62,763 bases of DNA from Cuspidothrix issatschenkoi CHARLIE-1 (GTDB taxonomy: Bacteria; Cyanobacteriota; Cyanobacteriia; Cyanobacteriales; Nostocaceae): assembly GCF_002934005.1 (NCBI RefSeq), contig NZ_PGEM01000038.1, positions 1-62,763 on the forward strand, given 5' to 3'. Both the position numbers and the translations under genes were made by a program. The first letter of the stretch is position 1. Each line of letters starts with the position of its first letter. Below are positions 36,264 through 45,614 of the stretch, in pieces. A model generated the notes under the pieces. It had not been told where the DNA came from. It saw nothing but the letters and a program-made list of their open reading frames with translations, and made no database searches.

Positions 36264-36359
36264 GGTACTGTTAATACGGTTCGCTACTTTTAAAGACGTA
36301 ATGGTTTGCGTGTAGATGGTGTTGTTGGCCAATCTACTCGCAGAGCTTTGGGTATTTAG
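36264..36359 (+). pseudogene. peptidoglycan-binding domain fragment
   Basis: Thirty-one codons read GTVNTVRYF, an in-frame TAA, then RRNGLRVDGVVGQSTRRALGI and stop. This is the C-terminal half of a PG_binding_1 domain (FQRRNGLxVDGVVGxxT). The internal stop and missing N-terminus mark a dead fragment. The rest of 35936-36377 shows nothing else. Confidence 0.75.
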
Positions 36360-36377
36360 GTGAGAGTTCACCTGTTA

Positions 36378-37493
36378 TCAGTTATTAGTTAAATAGTTTT
36401 TAACGATTTGTAGGATGCGTTCTGCTGCATGGCCATCGCCAAAGGGATTAATGGCGGTGGCCATTTTAGTATAAGCGTCTGGGTCGCTAAGTAGTTCACT
36501 TGCGGCTGTGACAATATTTGCGGTTTGTGTTCCTACGAGTTTAGCTGTACCTGCTGTGACTGCTTCTGGTCTTTCGGTGGTTTCTCTGAGGACTAAGACT
36601 GGTTTACCAAGACTGGGGGCTTCTTCTTGTAGGCCACCGGAATCTGTTAGGATTAAATGCGATCGCTCAATAGCCCCCACTAATTGAGCATAATCTAAGG
36701 GTTCTGTGAGGAAAATTCGCGGATGATTGCCTAATAAATGTTGCAATGGTTCTCTGACTGTGGGATTTTTATGTAATGGCAGCAATAAGGCTGTATCGGG
36801 AAATCGCTCTAAAATTTGTAAGAAACTTTGGGCGATATCTTGGAGTGGTTCTCCCCAATTTTCTCGTCTGTGGACTGTTGCCAATATTATTCTATATTTA
36901 TGCCAATCTAAACCAGGTATATGACAATATGGTTGAGTTGCCGCCACATTCAACAAGGCATCAATGACTGTATTTCCTGTTAAATGAATTTCTCCCAATA
37001 CCCCAGATTTTTTTAAGTTTTCCAGTGCTAAAGTAGTCGGTGCAAAATGTAATTGGGTAAGTTGAGAAATTAATCTTCTATTAGCTTCTTCGGGAAAAGG
37101 ATTAAATAAATCATCTGTCCTCAAACCAGCTTCTACATGACCAACAGGGATTTTTTGATAAAAAGCTGCTAAACTTGCGGCAAAGGCTGTTGTTGTATCT
37201 CCCTGAACGATCACAAAATCTAATGTTTGTTCGTGAAATAATGCTTCTAAACCTTGTAAACTCCGACAGGTAATATCACTGAGAGATTGTTGACGCTGCA
37301 TAATCTCTAAATTCCAATCGGGTTTGAGTTTGAACAATTTCATTACTTGTTCAACCATTTCTCGATGTTGTCCTGTGAGAATTACTTGTAATTCAAAATC
37401 TGGAGAACGTCGAAACGCCTGGATTACCGGAGATAATTTAATCGCTTCAGGACGAGTTCCTAAAATAATGCCAATGCGGTGTTGATTAGTCAT
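36378..37493 (-). CDS. wecB: UDP-N-acetylglucosamine 2-epimerase (non-hydrolysing)
   Basis: A 371-residue enzyme interconverting UDP-GlcNAc and UDP-ManNAc for cell-surface polysaccharide. Family motifs are visible: GTRPEAIKLSPVI, TGQHREMV, VQGDTTTAFAASLAAFY, HVEAGLRT, PFPEEANRRL and the C-terminal LTDSGGLQEEAPSLGKPVLVLR. The length is standard. It stands alone; no polysaccharide genes are adjacent. Confidence 0.95.
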   Translation of the reverse strand: MTNQHRIGIILGTRPEAIKLSPVIQAFRRSPDFELQVILTGQHREMVEQVMKLFKLKPDWNLEIMQRQQSLSDITCRSLQGLEALFHEQTLDFVIVQGDTTTAFAASLAAFYQKIPVGHVEAGLRTDDLFNPFPEEANRRLISQLTQLHFAPTTLALENLKKSGVLGEIHLTGNTVIDALLNVAATQPYCHIPGLDWHKYRIILATVHRRENWGEPLQDIAQSFLQILERFPDTALLLPLHKNPTVREPLQHLLGNHPRIFLTEPLDYAQLVGAIERSHLILTDSGGLQEEAPSLGKPVLVLRETTERPEAVTAGTAKLVGTQTANIVTAASELLSDPDAYTKMATAINPFGDGHAAERILQIVKNYLTNN

Positions 37494-37783
37494 TAGTCAA
37501 ATAATTATAATTTACTTTTAATTTTCAATTTGCCAAGATGGTAATTAGGTTGTTATTGTATTATACATAATTATTGTCTACTATTTGCGGACAAAACTAT
37601 CAATATTATAAATTATGGGTACTTGGGTATCTGGTTGGATTTGAACTAATACAATGGCAAATTTAAAATGAATCTGCATAGCTAATCATAATTAACCGCC
37701 AATAAACGCAGATAATGTCATGAATTTTATGATTATGTCCAGCTTCATATAAAATTTAAAATTGGTATTATACTCCAATTATC

Positions 37784-37887
37784 TATAGCGGTTCTCGGTT
37801 GAGTAAGATACAAGAGACTCACTCCAACCCCTCCCCGCAAGCGAGGAGGGGCTTATAATATATCTCATTCAAGTGCATACTGCTATA
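37784..37887. repeat. MITE-like dispersed repeat with TATAGC ends
   Basis: A 104-bp element from TATAGCGGTTCTCGG to CATACTGCTATA, with an internal CCCCTCC..GCGAGGAGGGG hairpin. Related copies lie at about 41093-41230 (GGTGGTTCTTTTATTGAGTG...) and as an end fragment at about 42075-42103 (CATTCAACTGCATACCACTA). Confidence 0.65.
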
Positions 37888-37893
37888 ATTTTT

Positions 37894-39327
37894 CTAAGCA
37901 GGTTTCCATGTACCGTGGAAACTGTGGGGTATGACGCTGGGTAATCCCAGTTTACAAATAGGTTGTTCATTTAACCTATCACTGGCAAATACCCAAACTT
38001 CGCTACTATGGGTATTACCATCATAAACCACTGTTAACAGCCAACCTTGCTCAGGGTTTTGCCGATTTTGTACATGAATAGGTTCGGAAGGATAGTAATT
38101 TTCTCCTATGTTTGCTTGGGTTAAAGTTCCATTTTTGTGATCAAAACAAGCAATAGTATTTAAAATTTCCTCACGGGTATTTGTTCCGGTGTGAAATCCT
38201 GACATATAGGTATAGGGAGAAAATTGACCTACATTTTTCTGAGGAACACTGGGAAATTCACAATGTTCATTTGCAAGTTCCTCAATTTTAATTACCTTGC
38301 TGGTGAGTGGATTAAGTTGGACTTGTGAAAATGTACTCTTGGCAATTGTGTGAGTTTCTCCTGTTGCGACTTCTCGAAGATATTGATTAGTTTGAAAGTC
38401 TTCATAACGGGCAATATCTACAACCATTGCCCCACTATTATCTACATAACCATTAGCAAAATGCCATTGAAACCAAGGTTCAGTTTCTCCTCGACTGACT
38501 AAGGATAAATTTTCTCTGTCAAAAACTATAATTTGAGTTCCCAGTTCAGGATGCCATTTTAGGGAATCACTATAATTACTAATTCCGACTAAAACAGGCC
38601 ACAGATTTAATCGCACTGGGGAAATAAAAAAGACAAGATACTGTCCTGCTAATACAAAATCATGTATTAGGGGTACTCCTGCTAATTGGTGTGTTGCTGT
38701 TTGAATAATTTTGCCATTGGGGCCACTTTTATAAATATTCAGTGTGGCATTTAATCCCGGACTAACACCAAAATTAAAAATTTCTCCTGTTTTTATGTCC
38801 TGTTTATAATGTGCAGAATAGCTTTGTTCTTTAGTTAAACTTCCTAAATTATCTTCTCCAAAAGTTTCTAAAGTTTGTAAATCTAAACTATGAGGTTTAC
38901 CACCTTCCCACAATGCCAAAAGTTTATCAGGTAATGCCAAAACGGAAGTATTCGCGGCATTTTTGACAGGTTTTGTCCATTGATTCCAGATAATTCCCGG
39001 TGCAGTCATGCCATAATTACCATAAAGTAATTTATCGGCAGTCGTTTCTTGTTGATAACCAGTAGTTTGCACATAACGATAAACCCCAGTTACAGCAGCA
39101 TCAGTAAAATTCACAGCCAGAATTGCCCCATCTCCATCAAACCAATGTCCCATAGAGACACCATTTCGTTCTAGTCGCGCTGGCCCATTTCGGTACATTG
39201 TACCCCGCAAACCATCAGGTAGTTTACCTGCGATAATAGGTAATACAGTTTGTGTAAATTCCGTTGCGGGTTGAGATATTGCTCCAACCCATGCTTTTTT
39301 GCTTGACTTTTTGTTGATTGTTTGCAT
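37894..39327 (-). CDS. carotenoid oxygenase (RPE65/CCD family)
   Basis: A 477-residue non-heme iron carotenoid/apocarotenoid cleavage oxygenase. The seven-bladed propeller family is recognised from PDGLRGTMYRNGPARLERNG and WFDGDGAILAV near the start. Candidate iron-ligand histidines lie in SAHYKQD, VPLIHDFVLAG, FQWHFANGY and the terminal SFHGTW. Products are apocarotenals. ATG 39327 (MQTINKKSSKK) is chosen over an upstream in-frame ATG because the extra 26 residues are unlike the family. The presence of IHDF in place of ITDF is within family variation. Confidence 0.9.
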   Translation of the reverse strand: MQTINKKSSKKAWVGAISQPATEFTQTVLPIIAGKLPDGLRGTMYRNGPARLERNGVSMGHWFDGDGAILAVNFTDAAVTGVYRYVQTTGYQQETTADKLLYGNYGMTAPGIIWNQWTKPVKNAANTSVLALPDKLLALWEGGKPHSLDLQTLETFGEDNLGSLTKEQSYSAHYKQDIKTGEIFNFGVSPGLNATLNIYKSGPNGKIIQTATHQLAGVPLIHDFVLAGQYLVFFISPVRLNLWPVLVGISNYSDSLKWHPELGTQIIVFDRENLSLVSRGETEPWFQWHFANGYVDNSGAMVVDIARYEDFQTNQYLREVATGETHTIAKSTFSQVQLNPLTSKVIKIEELANEHCEFPSVPQKNVGQFSPYTYMSGFHTGTNTREEILNTIACFDHKNGTLTQANIGENYYPSEPIHVQNRQNPEQGWLLTVVYDGNTHSSEVWVFASDRLNEQPICKLGLPSVIPHSFHGTWKPA

Positions 39328-39575
39328 ATAGGATTTATTCTTTCCATCACATATACTAAATTTTATCTGATTTCTAAAAAGATAAAAATTTGAGATCCTT
39401 AACATCTGACGCTTTATTAATCATGGTTGGTGGGTATTACCCACCCTAGTAAATTATGAGAGTTATGTTATGGACTTTTATTTTCGCAATAATGATGATA
39501 GTGTAAGCAGTTGGGGGCTGATTGAAATATTTTTTTCACCGATAACTAACATAATATCAAGAGTTGGTAATTGTA

Positions 39576-41087
39576 ATGTTCACAAAAAAATTTAAAATTA
39601 AAAGCAAATTGATGGCTTTCTTATTTATTGCCACGTTAGCCATCTCTCTGTTCTGTGCTAATTTTTCATTTTCCTCTGTAATTGCTCAATCAAATTCGGG
39701 GAAAATTTTAATCATGGTGACATCGGCAGATTACCCACCTTACGAATTTCGGAAAACTGGTAGTGGGAATAATGAAATAATTGGGTTTGATATAGATATT
39801 GCTCAATATATTAGCCAAAAACTAGGCTATCAATTAGAAATTAGAGATACAGATTTTAGTGGAATTATTCCCGCTTTACAATCTGGTCGGGCTGATTTTG
39901 CTATGGCAGGAATGTCTCCCACTGCGGAACGGAAAAAAAATGTAGATTTTTCTGATATTTACTACGAATCGAAAAATACTATTGTTGCAAAAGCAGGTAG
40001 TAATCTCAACAAACATGAGGATTTAACTGGTAAAAAATTAGGCGTGCAATTAGGATCAATTCAAGCTAACGCAACCAAGAAATTAAAAAATGTTCAGGTT
40101 ATTTTCTTGAATAAAACAGGTGATATCATTCAAGAAATTAAATCAGGTCGCATTGATGCGGCTATTATGGAAGATACTATTGCTAAAGGATTTATTGCTA
40201 ATAATGCCGATTTACAATTTAATGTTATTCCTAGTGATGCGGAAGAAACTGGTTCAGCTATAGTTTTTCCTAAAGGTTCTGCTTTATTAAAGCAATTTAA
40301 TCCGGTGCTGGAAGATATGAAAAAGACCGGAAAAATTGAAGAATTAGTCAAAAAATGGTTTGGTGATCCTGCGGTTATCATTACGGATAATAATGATAAA
40401 ATACCGGCTGGTACAACTACCAAAAAATCGCCTTTATCTTTTAGAGAGATAGCAGCTAGTATTCCGTTTATTTTAGAAGGAATATTAGTTACCTTACAAT
40501 TTACTTTGATTTCTACGTTTTTTGGGTTTATTTGGGGCATAGTTTTAGCATTGTGCAAAATTTCTACAATTAAACCTTTACTGTATTTTGCTAATGGCTA
40601 TACTTCTATATTTAGAGGTACACCCCTATTATTACAAATTGCTTTAATATACTATGCAACACCTCAATTAACGGGTTATGATATTCCGGCACTTTTCGCA
40701 GGTGTAATTACTTTTACCCTTAATTCCGGTGCTTATGTTTCAGAAACCATTCGCGGTGGTATTTTAGCAGTAGATAAAGGACAAATAGAAGCTTCTTTAT
40801 CCTTAGGTATTGCTTATATTCCGATGATGAAAGATATTATCTTACCTCAAGCTGTAAAAAATATTTTACCTGCTTTAGTTAATGAAAGTATTGGTTTATT
40901 AAAGGATTCATCATTAGTATCAACAATTGGGGTAGTAGATGTCTTACGTCGCGCTCAAATTGTTGGTGCAGAAAAGTATATTTATTTTGAGCCTTTGTTG
41001 TTAGCAGGAATGATTTATTATGTAATGGTGATAGGATTAACTTGGGTTGGGGGTAAACTGGAGGAAAAATTGCATCGTAGTAGTTAA
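39576..41087 (+). CDS. amino-acid ABC transporter, binding protein-permease fusion (BgtB-like)
   Basis: A 503-residue fusion: signal peptide (~1-40), periplasmic amino-acid-binding domain (~45-270; SADYPPYEFR, GFDIDIAQYISQKLGY, ISP-like AGMSPTAERKK) and a PAAT permease domain (~290-500) with the EAA-type loop EASLSLGIAYIPMMKDIILPQAVKN. This is the layout of cyanobacterial BgtB, the basic amino acid/glutamine transporter. Start ATG 39576 is preferred to the TTG four codons upstream. Its ATPase lies 170 bp downstream, past a repeat. It is the first gene of a locus that includes an amino-acid halogenase, so it may move that pathway's substrate or product. Confidence 0.9.
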   Translation: MFTKKFKIKSKLMAFLFIATLAISLFCANFSFSSVIAQSNSGKILIMVTSADYPPYEFRKTGSGNNEIIGFDIDIAQYISQKLGYQLEIRDTDFSGIIPALQSGRADFAMAGMSPTAERKKNVDFSDIYYESKNTIVAKAGSNLNKHEDLTGKKLGVQLGSIQANATKKLKNVQVIFLNKTGDIIQEIKSGRIDAAIMEDTIAKGFIANNADLQFNVIPSDAEETGSAIVFPKGSALLKQFNPVLEDMKKTGKIEELVKKWFGDPAVIITDNNDKIPAGTTTKKSPLSFREIAASIPFILEGILVTLQFTLISTFFGFIWGIVLALCKISTIKPLLYFANGYTSIFRGTPLLLQIALIYYATPQLTGYDIPALFAGVITFTLNSGAYVSETIRGGILAVDKGQIEASLSLGIAYIPMMKDIILPQAVKNILPALVNESIGLLKDSSLVSTIGVVDVLRRAQIVGAEKYIYFEPLLLAGMIYYVMVIGLTWVGGKLEEKLHRSS

Positions 41088-41092
41088 AAAGT

Positions 41093-41230
41093 GATATGGT
41101 GGTTCTTTTATTGAGTGAGATCTAAGAACCCCACCCCCTTCGGGTTCACTAGTCGGTGGGAAACTCTGCTACAGCACTGATTCACCGCAAGGGAGGAGGA
41201 GGCTATGATGTATCTGATACCTTACCTATA
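41093..41230. repeat. dispersed repeat between the transporter genes
   Basis: ATATGGTGGTTCTTTTATTG... through ...GATACCTTACCTATAG resembles the element at 37784-37887 and contains an ACCCC..GGTGGG pairing. It separates the permease and ATPase genes and could weaken their co-transcription. Confidence 0.5.
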
Positions 41231-41258
41231 GTTAAAAAATTAAATGGGAGTTATATAT

Positions 41259-42008
41259 ATGCAATTAAATGATAATGTCAATGTGGCGATCAAAGTTGAA
41301 GATTTATATAAATCTTTTGGAAAACTCAAAGTTTTAGAAGGAATTTCTGTGGAAGTTAAAAAAGGTGAAGTTGTGGCTATTATTGGTCCTTCTGGATCGG
41401 GAAAATCAACTTTTTTACGCTGTTTAAATTTGTTGGAAGTTCCAACTTCTGGAAGAATTTATATAGATGATGTGGAAATTACTGCACCGAAAATAGATGT
41501 GAGAAAAGTGCGGCAAAATATCGGCATGGTGTTTCAGCATTTTAATTTATTTCCTCATAAAACTGTTTTAGAAAATATTATGTATGCACCAATGGAGGTA
41601 AAAGGAATTTCTGAATTGCACGCGCGAGAAATAGGGATGGAATTGTTATCAAAAGTGGGATTAGCAAATAAAGCTGATGTCTATCCTTCGCGGTTATCTG
41701 GTGGACAAAAACAACGGGTGGCGATCGCCCGCGCTTTGGCAATGAAACCAGATATAATGATGTTTGATGAACCTACTTCTGCTCTTGATCCAGAAATGGT
41801 AAAAGAAGTATTAGCAGTGATGGGAGATTTGGCTAAAAGTGGGATGACAATGGCCATTGTGACTCATGAAATGGGGTTTGCGCGAGAAGTTGCGAACCGG
41901 ATTTTATTTTTAGATGGGGGTAAATTAGCAGAAGATGCACCTCCTATGGAGTTCTTTAGTAGTCCTAAGTGCGATCGCGCTAAACAATTTTTAGACAATG
42001 TTCTGTAA
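41259..42008 (+). CDS. amino-acid ABC transporter ATP-binding protein (GlnQ/BgtA-like)
   Basis: A 249-residue PAAT-family ATPase. Walker [11 protein letters not shown]-loop [12 protein letters not shown], signature [15 protein letters not shown], Walker [16 protein letters not shown] and switch His (VTHEMGFA) are all intact. ATG 41259 has GGGAG 8 bp upstream; the ATG five codons earlier overlaps that site and is not used here. It pairs with the BgtB-like fusion upstream to form an importer for polar or basic amino acids. Confidence 0.92.
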   Translation: MQLNDNVNVAIKVEDLYKSFGKLKVLEGISVEVKKGEVVAIIGPSGSGKSTFLRCLNLLEVPTSGRIYIDDVEITAPKIDVRKVRQNIGMVFQHFNLFPHKTVLENIMYAPMEVKGISELHAREIGMELLSKVGLANKADVYPSRLSGGQKQRVAIARALAMKPDIMMFDEPTSALDPEMVKEVLAVMGDLAKSGMTMAIVTHEMGFAREVANRILFLDGGKLAEDAPPMEFFSSPKCDRAKQFLDNVL

Positions 42009-42194
42009 GGGAAAAGATATAGCAGGAGGCAGGAGGGAAAGCCTTATCCTGTATAATTTTTAACTTTTAGTTTTTATCTCATTCAACTGCATACCACTAT
42101 AATATTTAATAATATTTAATGTGAAAAATTTCATTTATTTGGTAGAGTTCTATATATTTATCTACCCATGGGTTGAAGTTTGGAGAACTTAACA

Positions 42195-43073
42195 ATGATA
42201 TTAGAAAACTCAGTTACTTCCGGAGATTTTAAGAATACAGCAGATACAGGATTAATAATGTCTAGCACCCGATGGCTAGTAGATCATTATAAAGCTAAAG
42301 AAAAATATCGTCTGCAAATGGTTGAAGATTTGAATTTACAACCTGGCAGTATTGTTTTAGATGTAGGTACTGGGCCTGGTTTATGGTCAAATCAATTGGC
42401 CAAAAAAGTTGCTCCCCATGGAAAAATCATCGGCATTGATTTATCTTTAGATGCTCTCAATTATGCTAAGAGTAATTTAGAAAATTATGATCATCAAGAT
42501 ATTATAGAATATGCACAGGCAGATTTTTTTAATATGCCTTATGCTGATGAAACATTTGATTTTGTTTTTTGTGCCAACAGTCAGATGTATTTCACTGATG
42601 ATCAAAAAGAACAATTATTAAAAGAGCAAAAACGAGTTCTGAAAATAGGTGGCAGAATCGCATCTAAAGAATATGATGGAGAAACTATTATTCTTTATCC
42701 AATTCCTACAGAATTGTGGTTCAAACTGAAAAATGCAGTCTGTCAGGTCTTATTTGCAAGAGCCGAAAAAGATTACTATGATGAATATGTAGCTCGCAAA
42801 GAAAGGACATTATTCTTTAAAATAGGATTAAAGGATATTGCTACTATAGCTTATCCTGTACAAATGTTTGCACCCTTATCATCCCATCAAAAAAACTATA
42901 TTGCCCAAGAAAGTCAGTGGTTTATCAAAACAGCTTCTCCTTATTTAAGTAAGTCAGAAATTTTGCAACTTGAATCTTATTTTGATCCTGATTCCAGTGA
43001 ATATATTCTTGATAAAGAAGATTTCTCTTATTTAATGGTGGAATTTATGTCAATTGGAACTAAGACTGCGTAG
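42195..43073 (+). CDS. SAM-dependent methyltransferase (class I)
   Basis: A 292-residue methyltransferase. Motif I is VLDVGTGPGLWSNQLAKKV, followed by IIGIDLSLDALNYAKS (acidic ribose-binding residue) and FDFVFCANSQMYF as motif IV/post-region. The C-terminal ~120 residues hold a helical substrate-binding part. ATG 42195 has GGAG 9 bp upstream; the in-frame TTG at 42180 is a poorer start. The substrate is unknown; the position between the amino-acid transporter and the halogenase operon suggests a small amine, amino acid or carboxylate. 66 bp precede the next gene. Confidence 0.85.
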   Translation: MILENSVTSGDFKNTADTGLIMSSTRWLVDHYKAKEKYRLQMVEDLNLQPGSIVLDVGTGPGLWSNQLAKKVAPHGKIIGIDLSLDALNYAKSNLENYDHQDIIEYAQADFFNMPYADETFDFVFCANSQMYFTDDQKEQLLKEQKRVLKIGGRIASKEYDGETIILYPIPTELWFKLKNAVCQVLFARAEKDYYDEYVARKERTLFFKIGLKDIATIAYPVQMFAPLSSHQKNYIAQESQWFIKTASPYLSKSEILQLESYFDPDSSEYILDKEDFSYLMVEFMSIGTKTA

Positions 43074-43138
43074 AGAAATACGGCAGGGAATAGGGTGGGG
43101 AATGGGTTTCAAAATATAAATCATTTGGTGTTTTATCA

Positions 43139-43609
43139 ATGCAAAAAATTATTCAGTTCTTCTTGGTATTACTACTTTGCTTTTTTCTGAATGTTGCAAA
43201 CGCTCATGCAAATCAAGTCACCGATTTGCCAAACATCAAACTTACCAATAATGCTCAAATTGATTTTAATGCGAGAAAATTTATAGATGCCTATTTGCAA
43301 ATTTGGAATGATCAAGCGGTGGAGGAAGCTGATAATTATTATACGAAAGATGTGATCTATAGAGACATAGCATTGGATACAACTAATAAAGGTATTAAAG
43401 AACTAAAACAGTTCATGCAGGAGCAATTTCAATCTATACCTGATATGAAATTCAAAACTCTTGATGTAGTAGTAGAAAGCCCAGAAAAAATGGCTGTTGT
43501 CTGGTTAATGACAGGAAGCGAAAATGGTCAACCGTTTGAGACGGAAGGAGTTTCTGTTATGGAATTAAAAGAAGGTAAAGTTTTCCAGAATACAGACTAT
43601 TACCATTAA
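43139..43609 (+). CDS. secreted SnoaL/NTF2-like protein
   Basis: A 156-residue protein with a clear signal peptide (~1-24, ending NAHA) and an NTF2-fold/SnoaL-like domain (FIDAYLQIWNDQAVEEADNYY ... VIYRD ... KGIKELKQFMQEQF). Relatives include ester cyclases, polyketide cyclases and many proteins with unknown ligands. It follows the methyltransferase by 65 bp. A second exported NTF2-like protein is encoded 1.4 kb away on the other strand, in the halogenase operon. No catalytic assignment is possible. Confidence 0.75.
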   Translation: MQKIIQFFLVLLLCFFLNVANAHANQVTDLPNIKLTNNAQIDFNARKFIDAYLQIWNDQAVEEADNYYTKDVIYRDIALDTTNKGIKELKQFMQEQFQSIPDMKFKTLDVVVESPEKMAVVWLMTGSENGQPFETEGVSVMELKEGKVFQNTDYYH

Positions 43610-43914
43610 TATATGTGGGTATCTATAGGACTCCTATTTGATTTTTGAACGGGATTTTTTTTTACGATAGCGAAGCGTGGCGTTAGCCATACCACAGAGA
43701 TCACAGAGGAAGAAAAAGGGGCAAAATCTTCACATCTTATTTAGGAAATGACTCCTGTGAACTTTTAAAAAATTAACTCTACCTACTTTCAAGAAATCAA
43801 AATACACGGCAAAAAAAAGAACTTTTGATTTTATATAATTCTTGCGGGCAAGATGCCCGCACCACAAGAAATAACAATATCAGGATTATTGGATCTAGCT
43901 GCGTAACAATTGAA

Positions 43915-44805
43915 TTATTTTTGAATAATTCCTGATCCTGCGTATCCCATCCCCTCATGGAGTAGCCTAGCTGCTAAAATTGCGGTCTGATTATTTACAT
44001 CCCGGTTTGGATTTAACTCAACTACATCCATCCCCACCAAGTTCCACCGCGCTTGCTGAATCAGATTTAATACCTGTCGTGAACTCAAACCACCGGGAAC
44101 AGGATGGGAAACTCCAGGAGCAAAAGCTGGATCTAAACCATCTAAATCAATTGTGAGGTATACTGGTGCGCCTGTGGGAATATGTAACAAAGATGGTAAT
44201 TTTTCGCTTAATTCCCGTGCTGGTAGTAAATGTAGGCGATTCCTAAACTTATTAACTACCTCTTTTTGCACTCTATTCATAGTGCGAATTCCTATTTGGG
44301 TAATAGAGGCAATATGCTCGTATTCTAGTAACCGTGATGCCACACAAGCATGAGAATAGGGATTACCACCCAACTCTGGATAAATGTCAGGATGTGCATC
44401 AATTTGGACGATATGAACTGGCTGATCTAAGACATCCAAAGCTGTAGCAATGGGAATTGTCACCGCATGATCTCCACCGGCAAAAAAGGGGATTTTCCCG
44501 TCACGAAATAGAGACTGCGCCTTTTCATAATAGCTCTGTGCCGTTAATTCTCCAGAACTTTTTGGTAGCCAGTTACCCAGATCAACGACAGCCTTGGCTA
44601 GATCAATACCGGACTCGGTTGTACTGTTGTAACAATAGCCATCATAAGCATAACGGATTTTATCTGGCGCTTGAGCGCAGCCTTGAAGGTAAGAAGATTG
44701 CTGATCATCTGGCAATCCTACAAATACTAATTTACTGTTTTTTTGACTTTCGGAATCAGTCGTAAAACAACCACCAAAAGGAATAACTGCTTGAGAAATT
44801 TTCAT
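43915..44805 (-). CDS. ureohydrolase (agmatinase/arginase family)
   Basis: A 296-residue Mn/Ni ureohydrolase. All metal-binding segments are intact: GGDHAVT, IDAHPD, YSHAC and DLDGLDPAFAPG. The sequence is agmatinase-like, but the family also includes guanidinobutyrase, guanidinopropionase and guanidine hydrolase, which cannot be told apart by eye. It hydrolyses a guanidino compound to urea plus an amine. It is the last gene of the minus-strand halogenase operon, 180 bp after the NTF2-like gene with a GGACAGGC..GCCTGTCC hairpin (44927-44947) between. It may instead serve ordinary polyamine metabolism. Confidence 0.85.
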   Translation of the reverse strand: MKISQAVIPFGGCFTTDSESQKNSKLVFVGLPDDQQSSYLQGCAQAPDKIRYAYDGYCYNSTTESGIDLAKAVVDLGNWLPKSSGELTAQSYYEKAQSLFRDGKIPFFAGGDHAVTIPIATALDVLDQPVHIVQIDAHPDIYPELGGNPYSHACVASRLLEYEHIASITQIGIRTMNRVQKEVVNKFRNRLHLLPARELSEKLPSLLHIPTGAPVYLTIDLDGLDPAFAPGVSHPVPGGLSSRQVLNLIQQARWNLVGMDVVELNPNRDVNNQTAILAARLLHEGMGYAGSGIIQK

Positions 44806-44985
44806 AAGTACCTCAAAGGAAAATTAAAAATTTTAAAAGTATGTTCTACAAACTTTTTAGATAATAATAAATAATTGCTTGACTAAAGATGTTGTTGATT
44901 AGATGCAGGATATTTAAAATATTGTGGGACAGGCAAGATGCCTGTCCAAATTAAGAGATTGAATGGAATTTACCGTTATGAACGA

Positions 44986-45531
44986 TTATGGTTTGGCGTT
45001 CCAAATCTCTCTAGCAATCTTCCATTTTCCCTGCTCTTTCCGCATTAACCATAGTACGCGGAACTTGGCATTTATGGTAGGACTACCATCTTTTGGGGAA
45101 ATTTTAGCCACAGAAGTACCAATAATATAAGCAAAATTGCCCATAACTTTGATTTCGTCTGCGGTCAAAACGGCATCAATATTAACAGCACTGGCCTGGT
45201 TGGCAAAAGCTTCACCAATGTCTTTGGGGCCAACTTTATCCAGTCCTCCGGGTGGTATCCATACTGCATCTTTAGTGAACAGGGTCATATAAGTATTTAC
45301 ATCTCCTGTTTTGAGGTTCGTAGCATAGGTTTTTTCAAAGAGCATTTTGATCTTATCTGCATCTTTACTACCAGCTTTATAAGCAATAGCTTCAGCTTTA
45401 CTATGAGTTGATGCCAATGCTCGGCTGTTAGATCCTATGATTAAATTTGCTTCTCCAAAAATTGATATTGGAGTGATAATTGTTAACAGACCTAATTTTG
45501 TAAAATTAGACCCCAAAAATTTATTAAGCAT
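44986..45531 (-). CDS. secreted DUF4440/SgcJ-type NTF2-like protein
   Basis: A 181-residue protein with an N-terminal export signal (~1-40, ending ALAST) and an NTF2-like domain (YATNLKTGDVNTYMTLFTKDAVWIPPGG, then FRVLWLMRKEQGKWKIAREIWNA). It belongs to the broad DUF4440/SgcJ-EcaC group, which has been linked to natural-product pathways. It lies 83 bp downstream of the diiron enzyme gene, past a terminator-like hairpin, so its expression may be partly uncoupled. Confidence 0.75.
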   Translation of the reverse strand: MLNKFLGSNFTKLGLLTIITPISIFGEANLIIGSNSRALASTHSKAEAIAYKAGSKDADKIKMLFEKTYATNLKTGDVNTYMTLFTKDAVWIPPGGLDKVGPKDIGEAFANQASAVNIDAVLTADEIKVMGNFAYIIGTSVAKISPKDGSPTINAKFRVLWLMRKEQGKWKIAREIWNAKP

Positions 45532-45579
45532 ATATTTTTCCTCAATTGTGATGGCTAGACTTAATCATTAAAAATGAGA

Positions 45580-45599
45580 AGATCCCCTGATGGGGATCT
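45580..45599 (-). terminator. hairpin within the halogenase operon
   Basis: AGATCCCC-ATCA-GGGGATCT on the minus strand, followed after TCTCA by TTTTT. It sits just after the diiron enzyme gene and could separate the first two genes of the operon (halogenase and diiron enzyme) from the last two. Confidence 0.6.
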
Positions 45600-45614
45600 G
45601 GAATTAGCTATTTT

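Noticed and set aside
43844..43860. GCGGGCAAGATGCCCGC hairpin as a riboswitch
   Set aside because: It is a common dispersed cyanobacterial palindrome (related form at 44927-44947 and single arm at ~56502) without a conserved aptamer.
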